NCBI RefSeq assembly: GCF_900447535.1 | Contig: NZ_UFXX01000001.1 | Coordinates: 1,736,001-1,800,000 of the forward strand | DNA: 64,000 nucleotides | Origin: Dermacoccus nishinomiyaensis | GTDB lineage: Bacteria > Actinomycetota > Actinomycetes > Actinomycetales > Dermatophilaceae | Direction: 5' to 3' | Shown here: one piece after another, positions 18,601 through 26,554 of the stretch | Numbering within the stretch: the stretch's first letter is position 1 | Layout: the number at the start of each line of letters is the position of its first letter | Notes under the pieces: model-generated | Database searches by the model: none | What the model was told of the DNA's origin: nothing | What the model saw: the letters and a program-made list of their open reading frames with translations, nothing else | Made by a program: the position numbers and the translations under genes

Positions 18601-19314
18601 ATGAGAACTCGGGGGATCGTCAGCATCACGTTCATCGCCGGCCTCGCAGCCCTGACGGCGTGTTCGTGGGACGACGGGTCTAACCCGGCGTCGTCCACGG
18701 CGACAGCGTCCACCTCGGCGTCGACCACGCCGTCATCGACCTCGTCGCAACCCACCACGTCGACGGCGGCGTCCTCGAGCGCGCCGACTTCCACGCCGGC
18801 CCCGACGTCGAGCACCGCCGCCCCCACGACGCCTGCGTCGTCGACGGTGGCGCCGCAGCCGACATCCCCGTCGGCGACGCGCAGTTCGCCGACGTACAGC
18901 GCGACCTCCGAGCGCCCGCCTGCGCCGGGTGATCCCACGCCGAGCACCGTGAGTGGTGTGACGTTCGGGCGCGAGCAAGTTCTCACGCCGGGCAGCCCGG
19001 TCATCGCCGATGGCATCGGCAAGGTCAAGCCGTCGACGTTCGCCATCACGTCGCACCACACGATGTACGTGACGGACGTCGTGTGGAGCAGCTGGGGCGA
19101 CCAGGTGGCACGTGCCACGGGCATCGCCGAGAACGGCGAGAACTCCGATTCGATGGTCGACCTGCCGCGGCAGAAGGCGTACATCACGGCCAAGCTCGGC
19201 ACGTGCCGCGGGCGGCCCGCGTACACGAAGGTGGCGTGGAACTTCACGTCGTTCGAGAAGAACGAGACGAACCTGCAGGGGTGGTACAACATCTGCGACC
19301 TCGCGTCGAACTGA
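18601..19314 (+). CDS. lipoprotein with Ser/Thr-rich stalk
   Basis: A 237-residue exported lipoprotein. The signal peptide ends in the lipobox LTAC with Cys21 as the lipidated residue. Residues 24-100 are a Ser/Thr/Ala/Pro stalk of the kind that spans the cell wall. Residues 115-237 form a compact domain (VSGVTFGREQVLTPGSP to the C-terminal WYNICDLASN with two Cys). I do not recognise the domain. It lies upstream of another stalk-type membrane protein on the same strand. Confidence 0.75.
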   Translation: MRTRGIVSITFIAGLAALTACSWDDGSNPASSTATASTSASTTPSSTSSQPTTSTAASSSAPTSTPAPTSSTAAPTTPASSTVAPQPTSPSATRSSPTYSATSERPPAPGDPTPSTVSGVTFGREQVLTPGSPVIADGIGKVKPSTFAITSHHTMYVTDVVWSSWGDQVARATGIAENGENSDSMVDLPRQKAYITAKLGTCRGRPAYTKVAWNFTSFEKNETNLQGWYNICDLASN

Positions 19315-19555
19315 GTGCCGGCGCCGCATGGAAGACCGCGCGGCTTGGACGACCGAGCTGACTGCTCGCCCCGGTGGAATGTCGGACTCGGTGTCGAGAT
19401 CCTCGCCCCGCAGGGGTGCGGAGAGCTCGAACACACCGTTGATGTCGCCACGGCCGCGTGCCCTGCACGCGCGCGGGTCCCGGACGTCGAGGACCGCAGA
19501 CTCACCCTCCGACGAGGTTCGCGGCTGCGTGTTTGTCGTCGGCGTCGCACCTTCG

Positions 19556-19561
19556 TAGACT
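19556..19561 (+). promoter_or_regulatory. -10 box TAGACT
   Basis: TAGACT, 7 bases, ATG 19569; supports the start of the next gene. Confidence 0.5.
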
Positions 19562-19568
19562 CGTGACG

Positions 19569-20243
19569 ATGGTGGAGGACGAGCCGTTCTGGCATGACGA
19601 CGAGCACGATGACCTGCTGGCTGAGGAAGAAGCCAACCGGTCTCGTCGTCGCGCGTTCATCGGGGTGGTGACGGCGTCGATCATCGGTGCCGGCGCGTTG
19701 GTCGGTGCCACCATGTTCGCGAAGAACTACGGCAGCAACAGCGACTCCGAGCTCCCGGCCTCGGTGGCGTCGAGCGCATCGGCCACGCCGTCGAATTCAT
19801 CGTCTGTTTCGTCGAGTTCATCGAGCTCGAGTTCGTCGTCCTCCTCGAGCACGTCGACGACCTCGTCGAACCGGCCGACCGCGGAGGCCACGACGGTGGC
19901 ACCGACCACGGCGCCCACTCGCACCGCGCCGACGACGCGCGCGCCCCGCACGACGACGACGCGCGCGCCTCGCACGACGACGAAGCCGAAGACGACCTCG
20001 TCCAAACCGAAGCCGACGTCGACGAAGCCGACGACGAAGTCGACGACCACGGCGCCGTCGACCACCACGACGATGAAACCCACCACGACGTCCGCACCGC
20101 CGCCGACGACGCAGGCCCCGACGACGCCTACGCCCACGCAGCCCCCGGCGACGACGCCGCCTGCTCCCGAGCCGACCAATACGCTCGGCACCGGAGGCCC
20201 CGAGGCTCCGAAGACGGCCGCCGCGAGCGGGTCAGCACCCTGA
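19569..20243 (+). CDS. single-pass membrane protein with Ser/Thr/Pro mucin-like tail
   Basis: A 224-residue envelope protein. An acidic cytoplasmic N-terminus (MVEDEPFWHDDEHDDLLAEE) is followed by one membrane helix at about residues 30-50 (FIGVVTASIIGAGALVGATM). The rest is low complexity: a run of some 15 serines around residue 80, then TTRAPRTTTTRAPR-type repeats and a Thr/Pro-rich tail. There is no folded domain. It is probably a cell-wall-spanning, possibly glycosylated stalk. The TAGACT box fixes the start. Synonymous codons alternate in the Ser run, as expected of a selected reading frame rather than a simple DNA repeat. Confidence 0.7.
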   Translation: MVEDEPFWHDDEHDDLLAEEEANRSRRRAFIGVVTASIIGAGALVGATMFAKNYGSNSDSELPASVASSASATPSNSSSVSSSSSSSSSSSSSSTSTTSSNRPTAEATTVAPTTAPTRTAPTTRAPRTTTTRAPRTTTKPKTTSSKPKPTSTKPTTKSTTTAPSTTTTMKPTTTSAPPPTTQAPTTPTPTQPPATTPPAPEPTNTLGTGGPEAPKTAAASGSAP

Positions 20244-20285
20244 TCTCAAATCTGGAAGCACGCTGAGCTGTCGTCAGCAACCTCC

Positions 20286-20912
20286 TCATTCGCTCAACAA
20301 CCGGCCGGTGTCGTCGCGGGCGTTGAGGATGAGGATCTGGATGCCGTCGATGACGCCGTAGGCGACCATGAACACGCTGAGCATCGTGCAGCCGGGCACG
20401 AAGATGCCACTGCTGAACACCGCGAGGTGGATGCCGCCGCGGCGTGAGTCACCGGCGTAGAACCGGCCAAGGCCCGCCCAGCCACCGACGATCTGCAGGA
20501 GCCCCGCTGTCGTCTTCTTGCGCGGTGAATGCTGCGGCACGGATGCGGGCTGCGTCGGCCATGCGCGGGGTTGCCATGGGCCGGGTTGCCAACTTCCCTG
20601 ATGCCACCCCGCCGCGGTCCACTCCCCAGGAGCCCACGGCCCAGCCGACCAGGCTTGCGGGGGGACGGTTCCGGGCGTCCACGGCCCTGAGGCCCATGCG
20701 TCCGACGACCATGCGCCCGAAGACCAGGCGCCGGGCATTGGCTGATCGTGGTTCCACCCGCTGTCGTGGTGGCCCCGAGCGTCAGGCGCGAAGCTCTGAG
20801 TCGGGGGCATGTGGGGTGCGTCGATGGGCGGGCCGTAGCTGCCTACGCGCGGGTGAGCCGGTGGGAGCGGGTACGGCAACGACGTGGGCTGCGGTTCGGG
20901 TGCGGGAAACAT
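20286..20912 (-). CDS. TM2 domain protein with Trp-rich repeats
   Basis: A 208-residue membrane protein. Residues 50-125 consist of imperfect Trp-containing repeats (SGAWSSGAWSSDAWASGPW and similar) in a Pro/Gly-rich disordered tail. Residues 135-195 form the TM2 domain: two membrane helices with the conserved LGRFYAGD turn between them. TM2 proteins are widespread but of unknown molecular function. A paralogue without the Trp repeats is at 24802-25557. Confidence 0.8.
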   Translation of the reverse strand: MFPAPEPQPTSLPYPLPPAHPRVGSYGPPIDAPHMPPTQSFAPDARGHHDSGWNHDQPMPGAWSSGAWSSDAWASGPWTPGTVPPQAWSAGPWAPGEWTAAGWHQGSWQPGPWQPRAWPTQPASVPQHSPRKKTTAGLLQIVGGWAGLGRFYAGDSRRGGIHLAVFSSGIFVPGCTMLSVFMVAYGVIDGIQILILNARDDTGRLLSE

Positions 20913-21033
20913 GACGTCAGTCTTGCGACGCCACGACCGGCCGCGCGTTCGTCATCCACAGCCGACACCGTCCACAGGCGACGCTGCGGCTGGAACAGTT
21001 GCACAGCGCCCGTCATCTTCGCCGACAACGCCC

Positions 21034-21066
21034 GAGGCGCCCCACCCTGTTCGGGTGAGGCGCCTC
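21034..21066. terminator. hairpin terminator
   Basis: Arms 21034-21047 and 21053-21066 pair at 13 of 14 positions with a 5-base loop, 20 bases downstream of the stop codon of the leftward gene ending at 21086. Confidence 0.65.
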
Positions 21067-21085
21067 TCTGCGGTGCGCGTGTTCG

Positions 21086-22205
21086 TCAGTCGCGCAGGGC
21101 GCTGATGACGCTCGTGATGAGCATGAGCAGGCCCGCGATGATGCACAGCGTCAGCCCCCAGCCGCTGCCGGCGCTGAACCCGGCGAGGCCGTTCGCGCCC
21201 TGCTTCGCCTCGTCCAGCTTGTCACGGACGTCGAAGTAGTCGTAGACGGCGACGGCCGTGGCGATACCGCCCAACGCTGCGCCGGCCCACATGACGGGCT
21301 TGCGGATCTTGCCGAGCGCCCGCAGCACGCCGAGAGCCAGGGCGATGATGGCGGGGATGAGGACGAACCAGCCGTCCGTCACCTTGTTGTCATCACCTGC
21401 GGAGTCGGAGTTGGGGATGTTGCTCGACTCCATGCCGATGCCGTTCGTCGAGGCGTTGAAGTTGCCGAGCGTGCCGGCGTCGATCTTCAGCCACATCCAG
21501 GTGCCGAAGACACCGATGATGGCGAGGAGCGAGGCGGCAACGAGGCCCCAGCCGAGCGTCTTGCCGATGCCGGGGCGGGGCTTGTCGGCCGTCGCGCCGT
21601 TCTGGGGCGCGTACTGGTTCTGCGTCACCGTCTGGCCCTGGTTGTACTGCTGGCCGGGGTTGTAGGCGGCGCCCTGCTGGTTGGTGTTGGCGTATCCAGC
21701 CTGCGCGCCGGAAGCGTAGCCCTGCGGCGAGGAGTTGTAGCCGCCGTTCTGCTGGGCGGGCTGACCCTGGCCGTTCTGGCCGTAGGGCGCGCCCTGCGGA
21801 GCCGAGTTCCACTGGCCGCCCTGGCCGTTGGGCGTGGAGTTCTGCGGCGCCGAGCCGTAACCCGAGCCGTACTGGCCCGAGGGGTTCGAGCCCTGCTGCC
21901 CGCCCGACGTCTGGTAGGTGCCGCCCTGCGGATCGGAGCCGGGAACCGGCGGGTACTGGCCGGGGCCGCCGGCGGCCTGGCCGTACCCGTTCGAGCCCTG
22001 CGCGTTCGAGGCGTTGTGCGGCATCGCGCGGGTCTCGCCCTCGTTGGCAGCGAACTGCCCGCCGAGCCCGCCTGCCTGGTGCTGACCCTGCTGACCCTGG
22101 ACCCTGGCTCTGCCAGGTCGACTGGCCCTCGCCGGCCTGCTCGTGCGAACCGGCCGACGCCATCTGCGTCGGCTGCTCGTTCAGGTCGTCGTTCGAGTTG
22201 GACAT
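21086..22205 (-). pseudogene. four-helix membrane protein with Gly/Gln-rich tail, frameshifted
   Basis: The natural start is ATG 22205 (MSNSNDDLNEQPTQMASAGS), preceded by GGGAGG. That frame reads correctly for about 34 codons, to WQSQG. It then becomes Arg/Pro-rich, while the frame one base away continues the Gln/Gly-rich tail (QGQQGQHQAGGLGGQFAANE) and leads into the membrane part. One extra base in the CAGGGTCCAGGGTCAGC tract, in the stretch around 22099-22107, explains the shift; joined, the protein would be about 373 residues. The tail (about 200 residues) is Gly/Gln/Asn/Tyr-rich and disordered. Four hydrophobic helices lie at the C-terminus (GKTLGWGLVAASLLAIIGVF onward). An ATG at 22024 would give a 312-residue product without the shift. 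Either a real mutation or a sequence error. Confidence 0.65.
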
Positions 22206-22230
22206 CGCGGTTTTCCTCCCGTGCCACGGA

Positions 22231-22238
22231 CGTTTGAT
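22231..22238. repeat. 8-bp target-site duplication, left
   Basis: CGTTTGAT directly before the ISL3 left end; identical octamer at 23664-23671. Confidence 0.9.
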
Positions 22239-23663
22239 GGCTCTTCACGAATGAGGGTGTAGCGCGGGTCTGAACCCTCCGGCTTCGAGCAGCGACCGAG
22301 CGATGTAGTGGGTGAGGTTGCGGAAGCCGAGGGCGGAGCCGCGGAGGTGTTCGAGTCGCCCGTTGATGGCCTCGGTCGGGCCGTTGCTGGTGCCGGGGCG
22401 GTCGAAGAACGCGAGGATGTCGCCCGCCCGCTGCTTCATGGTCCGGCCGAGCTTGCGGACCTCGACGAGCACCGCGGGAACGCCGCTGCTGATCGCAGCG
22501 ATCACCTCCTGCATCATCGCCTTCGCTTTCTTCTTGTCGGGCTCCCGGTAGGCCGCGACGATGCGCTGGTAGATGCCCCAGGTCGCCTCGACCTCGACGT
22601 GCTCCTCGCTCGCGAACACTGCGTCCAGGCGTGCCCGCTGCCGGTCGGTGAGCAGGCTCGCCCCGGTATGCAGGGTGCGGCGGGCTTTGTAGAGCGGGTC
22701 GCCCTTGAGCCCGCGGTGACCGGTGGTGTCTTGCTGGACCCGACGCCGGCAGACATCCAGCGCGTCGCCGGCGAGGCGGACCACGTGGAACGGGTCCATG
22801 ACGGGGACGGCGTCGGGGAGTTCCTCGGCGGCAGCGGTCTTGAACCCGGCGAAGCCGTCCATCGCGACCACCTCGATCCGCTTCGCCCAGTCCGCAGGGC
22901 GGGCGGCGAGCCACTGCTTGAACACCGCCTTGGAGCGGCCCTCGACCATGCCCAGCAGCCTCGCCGGCCCGGTCTTGTTCCTCGCGGGCGTGAGATCGAT
23001 GATCACGGTGACGTACTTGTCGCCCAGCCTCGTGTGTCGCCAGACGTGCTCGTCGACACCGATCGTGGTGACCCCGTCGAACCGGGCGGGGTCGTCGATC
23101 AGGCGCCGCTTGCCTTCCGCGAGGACGGCGGTGTTCGCGGCACTCCAGGACACCCCGAGACCTGCGGCGACGCGGGTGACGGTGAGGTGGTCGATGACGA
23201 TGCCCGCAGCGCCCACTCCAGGCCGCCGCGGGAGATCTTCGCACGCGGCGCCGCTGCCCGCGTCATGTCCTGCCGCCACGTGCGCCGGCAGTGTCCGCAC
23301 CGGTACCGGCGCACCCGCACCAGCAGGGTCGTCGGCCGGTGCCCGAACGGCTCGTGCGCCAGTCGACGCGTGACCGTGTCCCGCGGCACGCCCTCGACAC
23401 CGCACTTCCGACACCACGGGTCGTCCCCGACGACGCGGCATTCGATCGTGGCCCGATCCGGCTCGATCAGCTGGCCGACGGCGACGAGGCCGAGCTCGTC
23501 GAGGCGGCAGAACGTGGTCAGGTCAGGGGTCGCGAAAGTAGGGTGGAGCACGTCGAGGTCTTTCGGGATGGCGAGCGTGAAGAACTTCCATCATCCGGGA
23601 GACCTCGACCCCTACCCGGCCACCGACGCGCTCAACCGATTACACCCTCGTTCGTGAAGAGCC
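22239..23663 (-). mobile_element. ISL3-family insertion sequence
   Basis: 1425 bp bounded by near-perfect terminal inverted repeats (left GGCTCTTCACGAATGAGGGT; right end reads GGCTCTTCACGAACGAGGGT on the minus strand) and by perfect 8-bp direct repeats CGTTTGAT, the duplication size typical of ISL3. It lies 33 bp upstream of the ATG at 22205, so it has probably cut that gene from its promoter. Confidence 0.92.
22245..23551 (-). pseudogene. ISL3 transposase, frameshifted
   Basis: The N-terminal 110 residues (start 23551, MLHPTFATPDLTTFCRLDEL) hold the ISL3 zinc-finger part with CRKCG and CGHCRRTW and end in KISRGGLEWALRA. The catalytic part continues in another frame from IVIDHLTVTRVAAGLGVSW to the end. 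It contains TIGVDEHVW, VAMDGFAGFK and the late NGPTEAINGRLEHLR motif. A single missing base around 23200-23212 separates them. Joined, the protein would be about 435 residues and otherwise intact, so the element is either recently inactivated or affected by a sequence error. Confidence 0.85.
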
Positions 23664-23671
23664 CGTTTGAT
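23664..23671. repeat. 8-bp target-site duplication, right
   Basis: CGTTTGAT directly after the ISL3 right end, identical to 22231-22238. Confidence 0.9.
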
Positions 23672-23900
23672 CCACACATTAGAGGAACCTGGGAGCTCAT
23701 CGGTTCCAACTGGCGGGTAACGCCGTGTCGTGGGCGTATCGGTCGCCGTCAGGGCGGTGGACGACGGGACCGTCTGCCGTCAGTTTCGACGGGATACGTC
23801 GCGGGTGTCCGCTCGACGCACGTCGAGCGAGCACACAGACCCGTCGGGCGAGCGCGCGCCTCCGCCGGGCCCTTCGAGTGGCGGCGATGACGGCGCCAGC

Positions 23901-24773
23901 TCAGCGTTCGTGGGCCTCGTCGATGCGTTCGAGGATGGCGGCGGCGAGGGGTTCGGGGTGGAGGTCGCTGATCCAGTGGCCGGTGTTCTCGAGTTCGACG
24001 AGGCGGTAGGGGGCGTCGACGTAGGCGTGGGTGAGGTGGGCGGCGGTGTGGCCGAAGGCGAAGTCGTCGGCGCCCCAGACGTACGTCGTCGGGATGGTGC
24101 AGGGGCCGAGGTCGGCGGCGTCGCGGGGGCCGTAGGCGCGGTAGTAGTTGAGGGCGGCGTCGAGTGCGCCGGGTTCGGCGAGGAGGCGGGCGTGTTCGTC
24201 GAACGTCGCGCGGGGCAGGTCGTGGCAGCCTTCGCGCAGGCGGCGCCAGTCGTCGGCCATGAGGTGTTCGGCGGCGTCGGGTTCGCGGAACGTCTTGATG
24301 TACTGCATGGCGTCGCGCTGGGATTCGTCGGTGGCGATGGCGTCGAGCATGGCCTTGGGGTGGGCGGTGCTGACGGCGGTGTAGGTCGCGAAACGTTCGG
24401 GGTGGCGGATGGCGGCGAACCACCCGATCGTGCCGCCCCAGTCGTGCCCGACGAGGTGCGCGCGCTCGATGTCGAGGGCGTCGAGCAGGCCGATGATATC
24501 GCCGACAAGTTCGTCGATCGCGTAGTTCCCGGCACCCTGGGGGCGCGCTGCGGACGAGTATCCGCGCAGGTTCGGGGCGATGATGCGGTGGCCGGCGTCG
24601 GCGAGTTGCGCTGCGACGAAACGCCATTGGGCGTTCGACTCGGGGAAGCCGTGCAGCAGCATCACCGGCATGCCGTCGTCGGGGCCGGCGGTGGCGACGT
24701 CGAACGTCAGGTCGTCGACGGTGACGGTGCGGGCATGGCCCCAGGGGGCGGTGGGCTGGGTCGAAGCGCTCAT
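23901..24773 (-). CDS. alpha/beta hydrolase, epoxide hydrolase-like
   Basis: A 290-residue cytoplasmic alpha/beta hydrolase. It has the HGFPES oxyanion motif (residues 41-46), the nucleophile elbow GHDWGG with an aspartate nucleophile, an acid in VWGADDFAFG and the catalytic His in NTGHWISD. An Asp nucleophile in HDWGG is typical of epoxide hydrolases and haloalkane dehalogenases; HGFPES points to the epoxide hydrolase side. ATG 24773 lies 6 bases after a TAGCGT box. Its end is 229 bases from the ISL3 element. Confidence 0.85.
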   Translation of the reverse strand: MSASTQPTAPWGHARTVTVDDLTFDVATAGPDDGMPVMLLHGFPESNAQWRFVAAQLADAGHRIIAPNLRGYSSAARPQGAGNYAIDELVGDIIGLLDALDIERAHLVGHDWGGTIGWFAAIRHPERFATYTAVSTAHPKAMLDAIATDESQRDAMQYIKTFREPDAAEHLMADDWRRLREGCHDLPRATFDEHARLLAEPGALDAALNYYRAYGPRDAADLGPCTIPTTYVWGADDFAFGHTAAHLTHAYVDAPYRLVELENTGHWISDLHPEPLAAAILERIDEAHER

Positions 24774-24779
24774 GGTTCG

Positions 24780-24785
24780 ACGCTA
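24780..24785 (-). promoter_or_regulatory. -10 box TAGCGT before hydrolase gene
   Basis: TAGCGT, 6 bases, ATG 24773 on the minus strand. Confidence 0.45.
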
Positions 24786-24801
24786 CTCGTCGGGTGGTGG
24801 C

Positions 24802-25557
24802 TCAGTTCAGCTTGCGGCCGTAGGGGTCGCGCACGGAGCCCGTCAGCATGAGGATGGCGTCGATGAACGCCCAGATGCTGACGCCGACGAGGATCGGGAA
24901 GCCGACGAGGATGAGCGTGCCGAACAGGCCGATGAGGCCGAGGGCGAGTTGGACGCCCCCGGTTCGCGTGTCGCCGATGTAGAAGCGGCCGACGCCGAAG
25001 TAGCCGAAGAAGAGCTGCAGCAGGCCGGCGGCGATCTTGGACTTGTCGGAGAGCGGTTCGCCCGTCATCGGGTCGATCAGGCCCGACGCGTAGGGCATCT
25101 GGCCGGGTGCGACGCTGGGCTGCACGGGGCCCTGCCACGACCCGTAGGCCTGGGGCTGTTGGCCTGGGAACCGCTGGGCGGTCGGCCCCTGCCATGCACC
25201 GTTGCCCTGCTGGCCGTATCCCGGCGCGCCGCTCGGGCCTTGACCGTAGCCGTCCTGCCACGACGGACCCTGGCCGTACCCGGGCGAACCCTGACCGGAG
25301 GGCGCGCTCGACGGGTACGGCGAATACGGGTACGGCTGGTCGGCGCCCGCGGCCCATCCGCCGTGAGTCGCGCCGGCCGAGTCGATGTAGGGCGCGTCGG
25401 CCCGGTAACCATCGTCGCCGGCCGGGGTGCCGCCGTGGTGCCTGTCTCGCGCAGCTGCGTAGCCGTCAGGGCGCGCCCCAAAAGGCCCTGATGCGTGGGG
25501 CATGGCCTGCGTGTCGTCGTGACGATGGGTGCCGCCGTAACCCGGGTCGTTACTCAT
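24802..25557 (-). CDS. TM2 domain protein with Gly/Tyr/Gln-rich tail
   Basis: A 251-residue membrane protein related to the TM2 protein at 20286. Residues 1-155 are a disordered tail with YGQGPSW/GYGQQGNGAW-type repeats. Residues 165-245 form the TM2 domain, with two helices around VGRFYIGDTRTGG and a terminal DPYGRKLN. The tail resembles those of the proteins at 20286 and 21086. A CAGAGT sequence 6 bases before the ATG may be a variant -10 box. Confidence 0.8.
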   Translation of the reverse strand: MSNDPGYGGTHRHDDTQAMPHASGPFGARPDGYAAARDRHHGGTPAGDDGYRADAPYIDSAGATHGGWAAGADQPYPYSPYPSSAPSGQGSPGYGQGPSWQDGYGQGPSGAPGYGQQGNGAWQGPTAQRFPGQQPQAYGSWQGPVQPSVAPGQMPYASGLIDPMTGEPLSDKSKIAAGLLQLFFGYFGVGRFYIGDTRTGGVQLALGLIGLFGTLILVGFPILVGVSIWAFIDAILMLTGSVRDPYGRKLN

Positions 25558-25583
25558 GTCTCAACTCTGGCACGTGCGGGCGG

Positions 25584-26501
25584 TCACGAGGCGCGAAAGC
25601 GCTCGTAGTGGATCTGTAGCAGGTCGGGGTCGGGCCGGTCGGCGCGGCGGCGAGGCACGACCATGAGCGGCCTGCCGTGCAGCTTCTTGATGCCGTGCTC
25701 GAGCAACGGGCCGTCCACCTCGCCGAGGATGTCGGCGCGTACCTCGACGCGTAACTCAGGTGTCAGGCCGAGGATGCCGACGTCATAGGCGGCGTGATGG
25801 ATCTTGCAGAGCGCGAGCCCGTTGCGGACGGAGGCGATGCCACGCTCGTGGCGGTCTTCGACGATGTGCGCGGCGTCGAGCAAGGGGCTGTGCCGGAGCT
25901 GGCAGACGGCACATCGTGATTCGTAGGCTCGCATCACCATGCTGCGGAACACCGGCTGATGCAGGCGGCGATAGGTTTCTTGGCGCAGGTATCGACGCAG
26001 GACTTCTTCCATCGGGGATTCCGTCGCCTGGAGGTGCTGCAACCCATCCGTCGCGACGACGAACTGTTGCTGTGCCACCTCCTCACCGATGAGATACACC
26101 GGGTAGACGGGCTTGTACAGCGCCGGACCCACTCCCCAGAACCAGATCAGGGGCACCCGGCGAAGCATCGCTTCTCGCAGAGCCCGGTTCTCGGGGTGAT
26201 CGGGGTCGTCACCACGCCACTTGTACCGCACGAGACCGTCAGGGCCGAGGTCGTCGTCGTACGGGCGGTCAGCGCCGGCAGGACGATAGGTCGTTCGGAT
26301 CGACAGCGCCGCCGTGAACTGTCGCGGCTTTCGGATCCCCCGTTGGGGATCCATGAGTCTGAAACCCTGGCCTTCGAAGGTGAACTCGGCGATCTCCTCC
26401 GACGTCAGCGCGTCGAGGCCGTCATTGGTGCGAACGGCCAGCCAGCGGATCGCTGCGGCCCGCAATGCATCCTGGGTGGCCTCTGGCCATACGTCAGGCA
26501 C
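25584..26501 (-). CDS. HNH endonuclease (restriction-type)
   Basis: A 305-residue protein with a C-terminal HNH nuclease: CAVCQLRHSPLLDAAHIVED, then NGLALCKIHHAAYD, at about residues 200-243. This supplies the zinc-binding Cys pair region and the catalytic His-Asn-His. The N-terminal 190 residues contain RYKWRGDDPDHPENRALREA and PLIWFWGVGPALYKPVYPVY, a sensor/DNA-recognition-like region often seen in stand-alone HNH restriction nucleases. The start is GTG 26501 after a weak ribosome site. It is the third gene of a leftward operon, 53 bases after the 525-aa gene, and marks the edge of the defence island. Confidence 0.85.
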   Translation of the reverse strand: MPDVWPEATQDALRAAAIRWLAVRTNDGLDALTSEEIAEFTFEGQGFRLMDPQRGIRKPRQFTAALSIRTTYRPAGADRPYDDDLGPDGLVRYKWRGDDPDHPENRALREAMLRRVPLIWFWGVGPALYKPVYPVYLIGEEVAQQQFVVATDGLQHLQATESPMEEVLRRYLRQETYRRLHQPVFRSMVMRAYESRCAVCQLRHSPLLDAAHIVEDRHERGIASVRNGLALCKIHHAAYDVGILGLTPELRVEVRADILGEVDGPLLEHGIKKLHGRPLMVVPRRRADRPDPDLLQIHYERFRAS

Positions 26502-26554
26502 TCAGATCACCGCCCATACGCTCGACGCCAGCTCACGCACCGCGGAGAGGGCAC

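Noticed and set aside
19790-20200. Possible CRISPR or DNA tandem repeat
   Set aside because: The periodicity comes from Ser and Thr/Pro codons in a real reading frame; there are no spacers. No CRISPR array is visible in the window.
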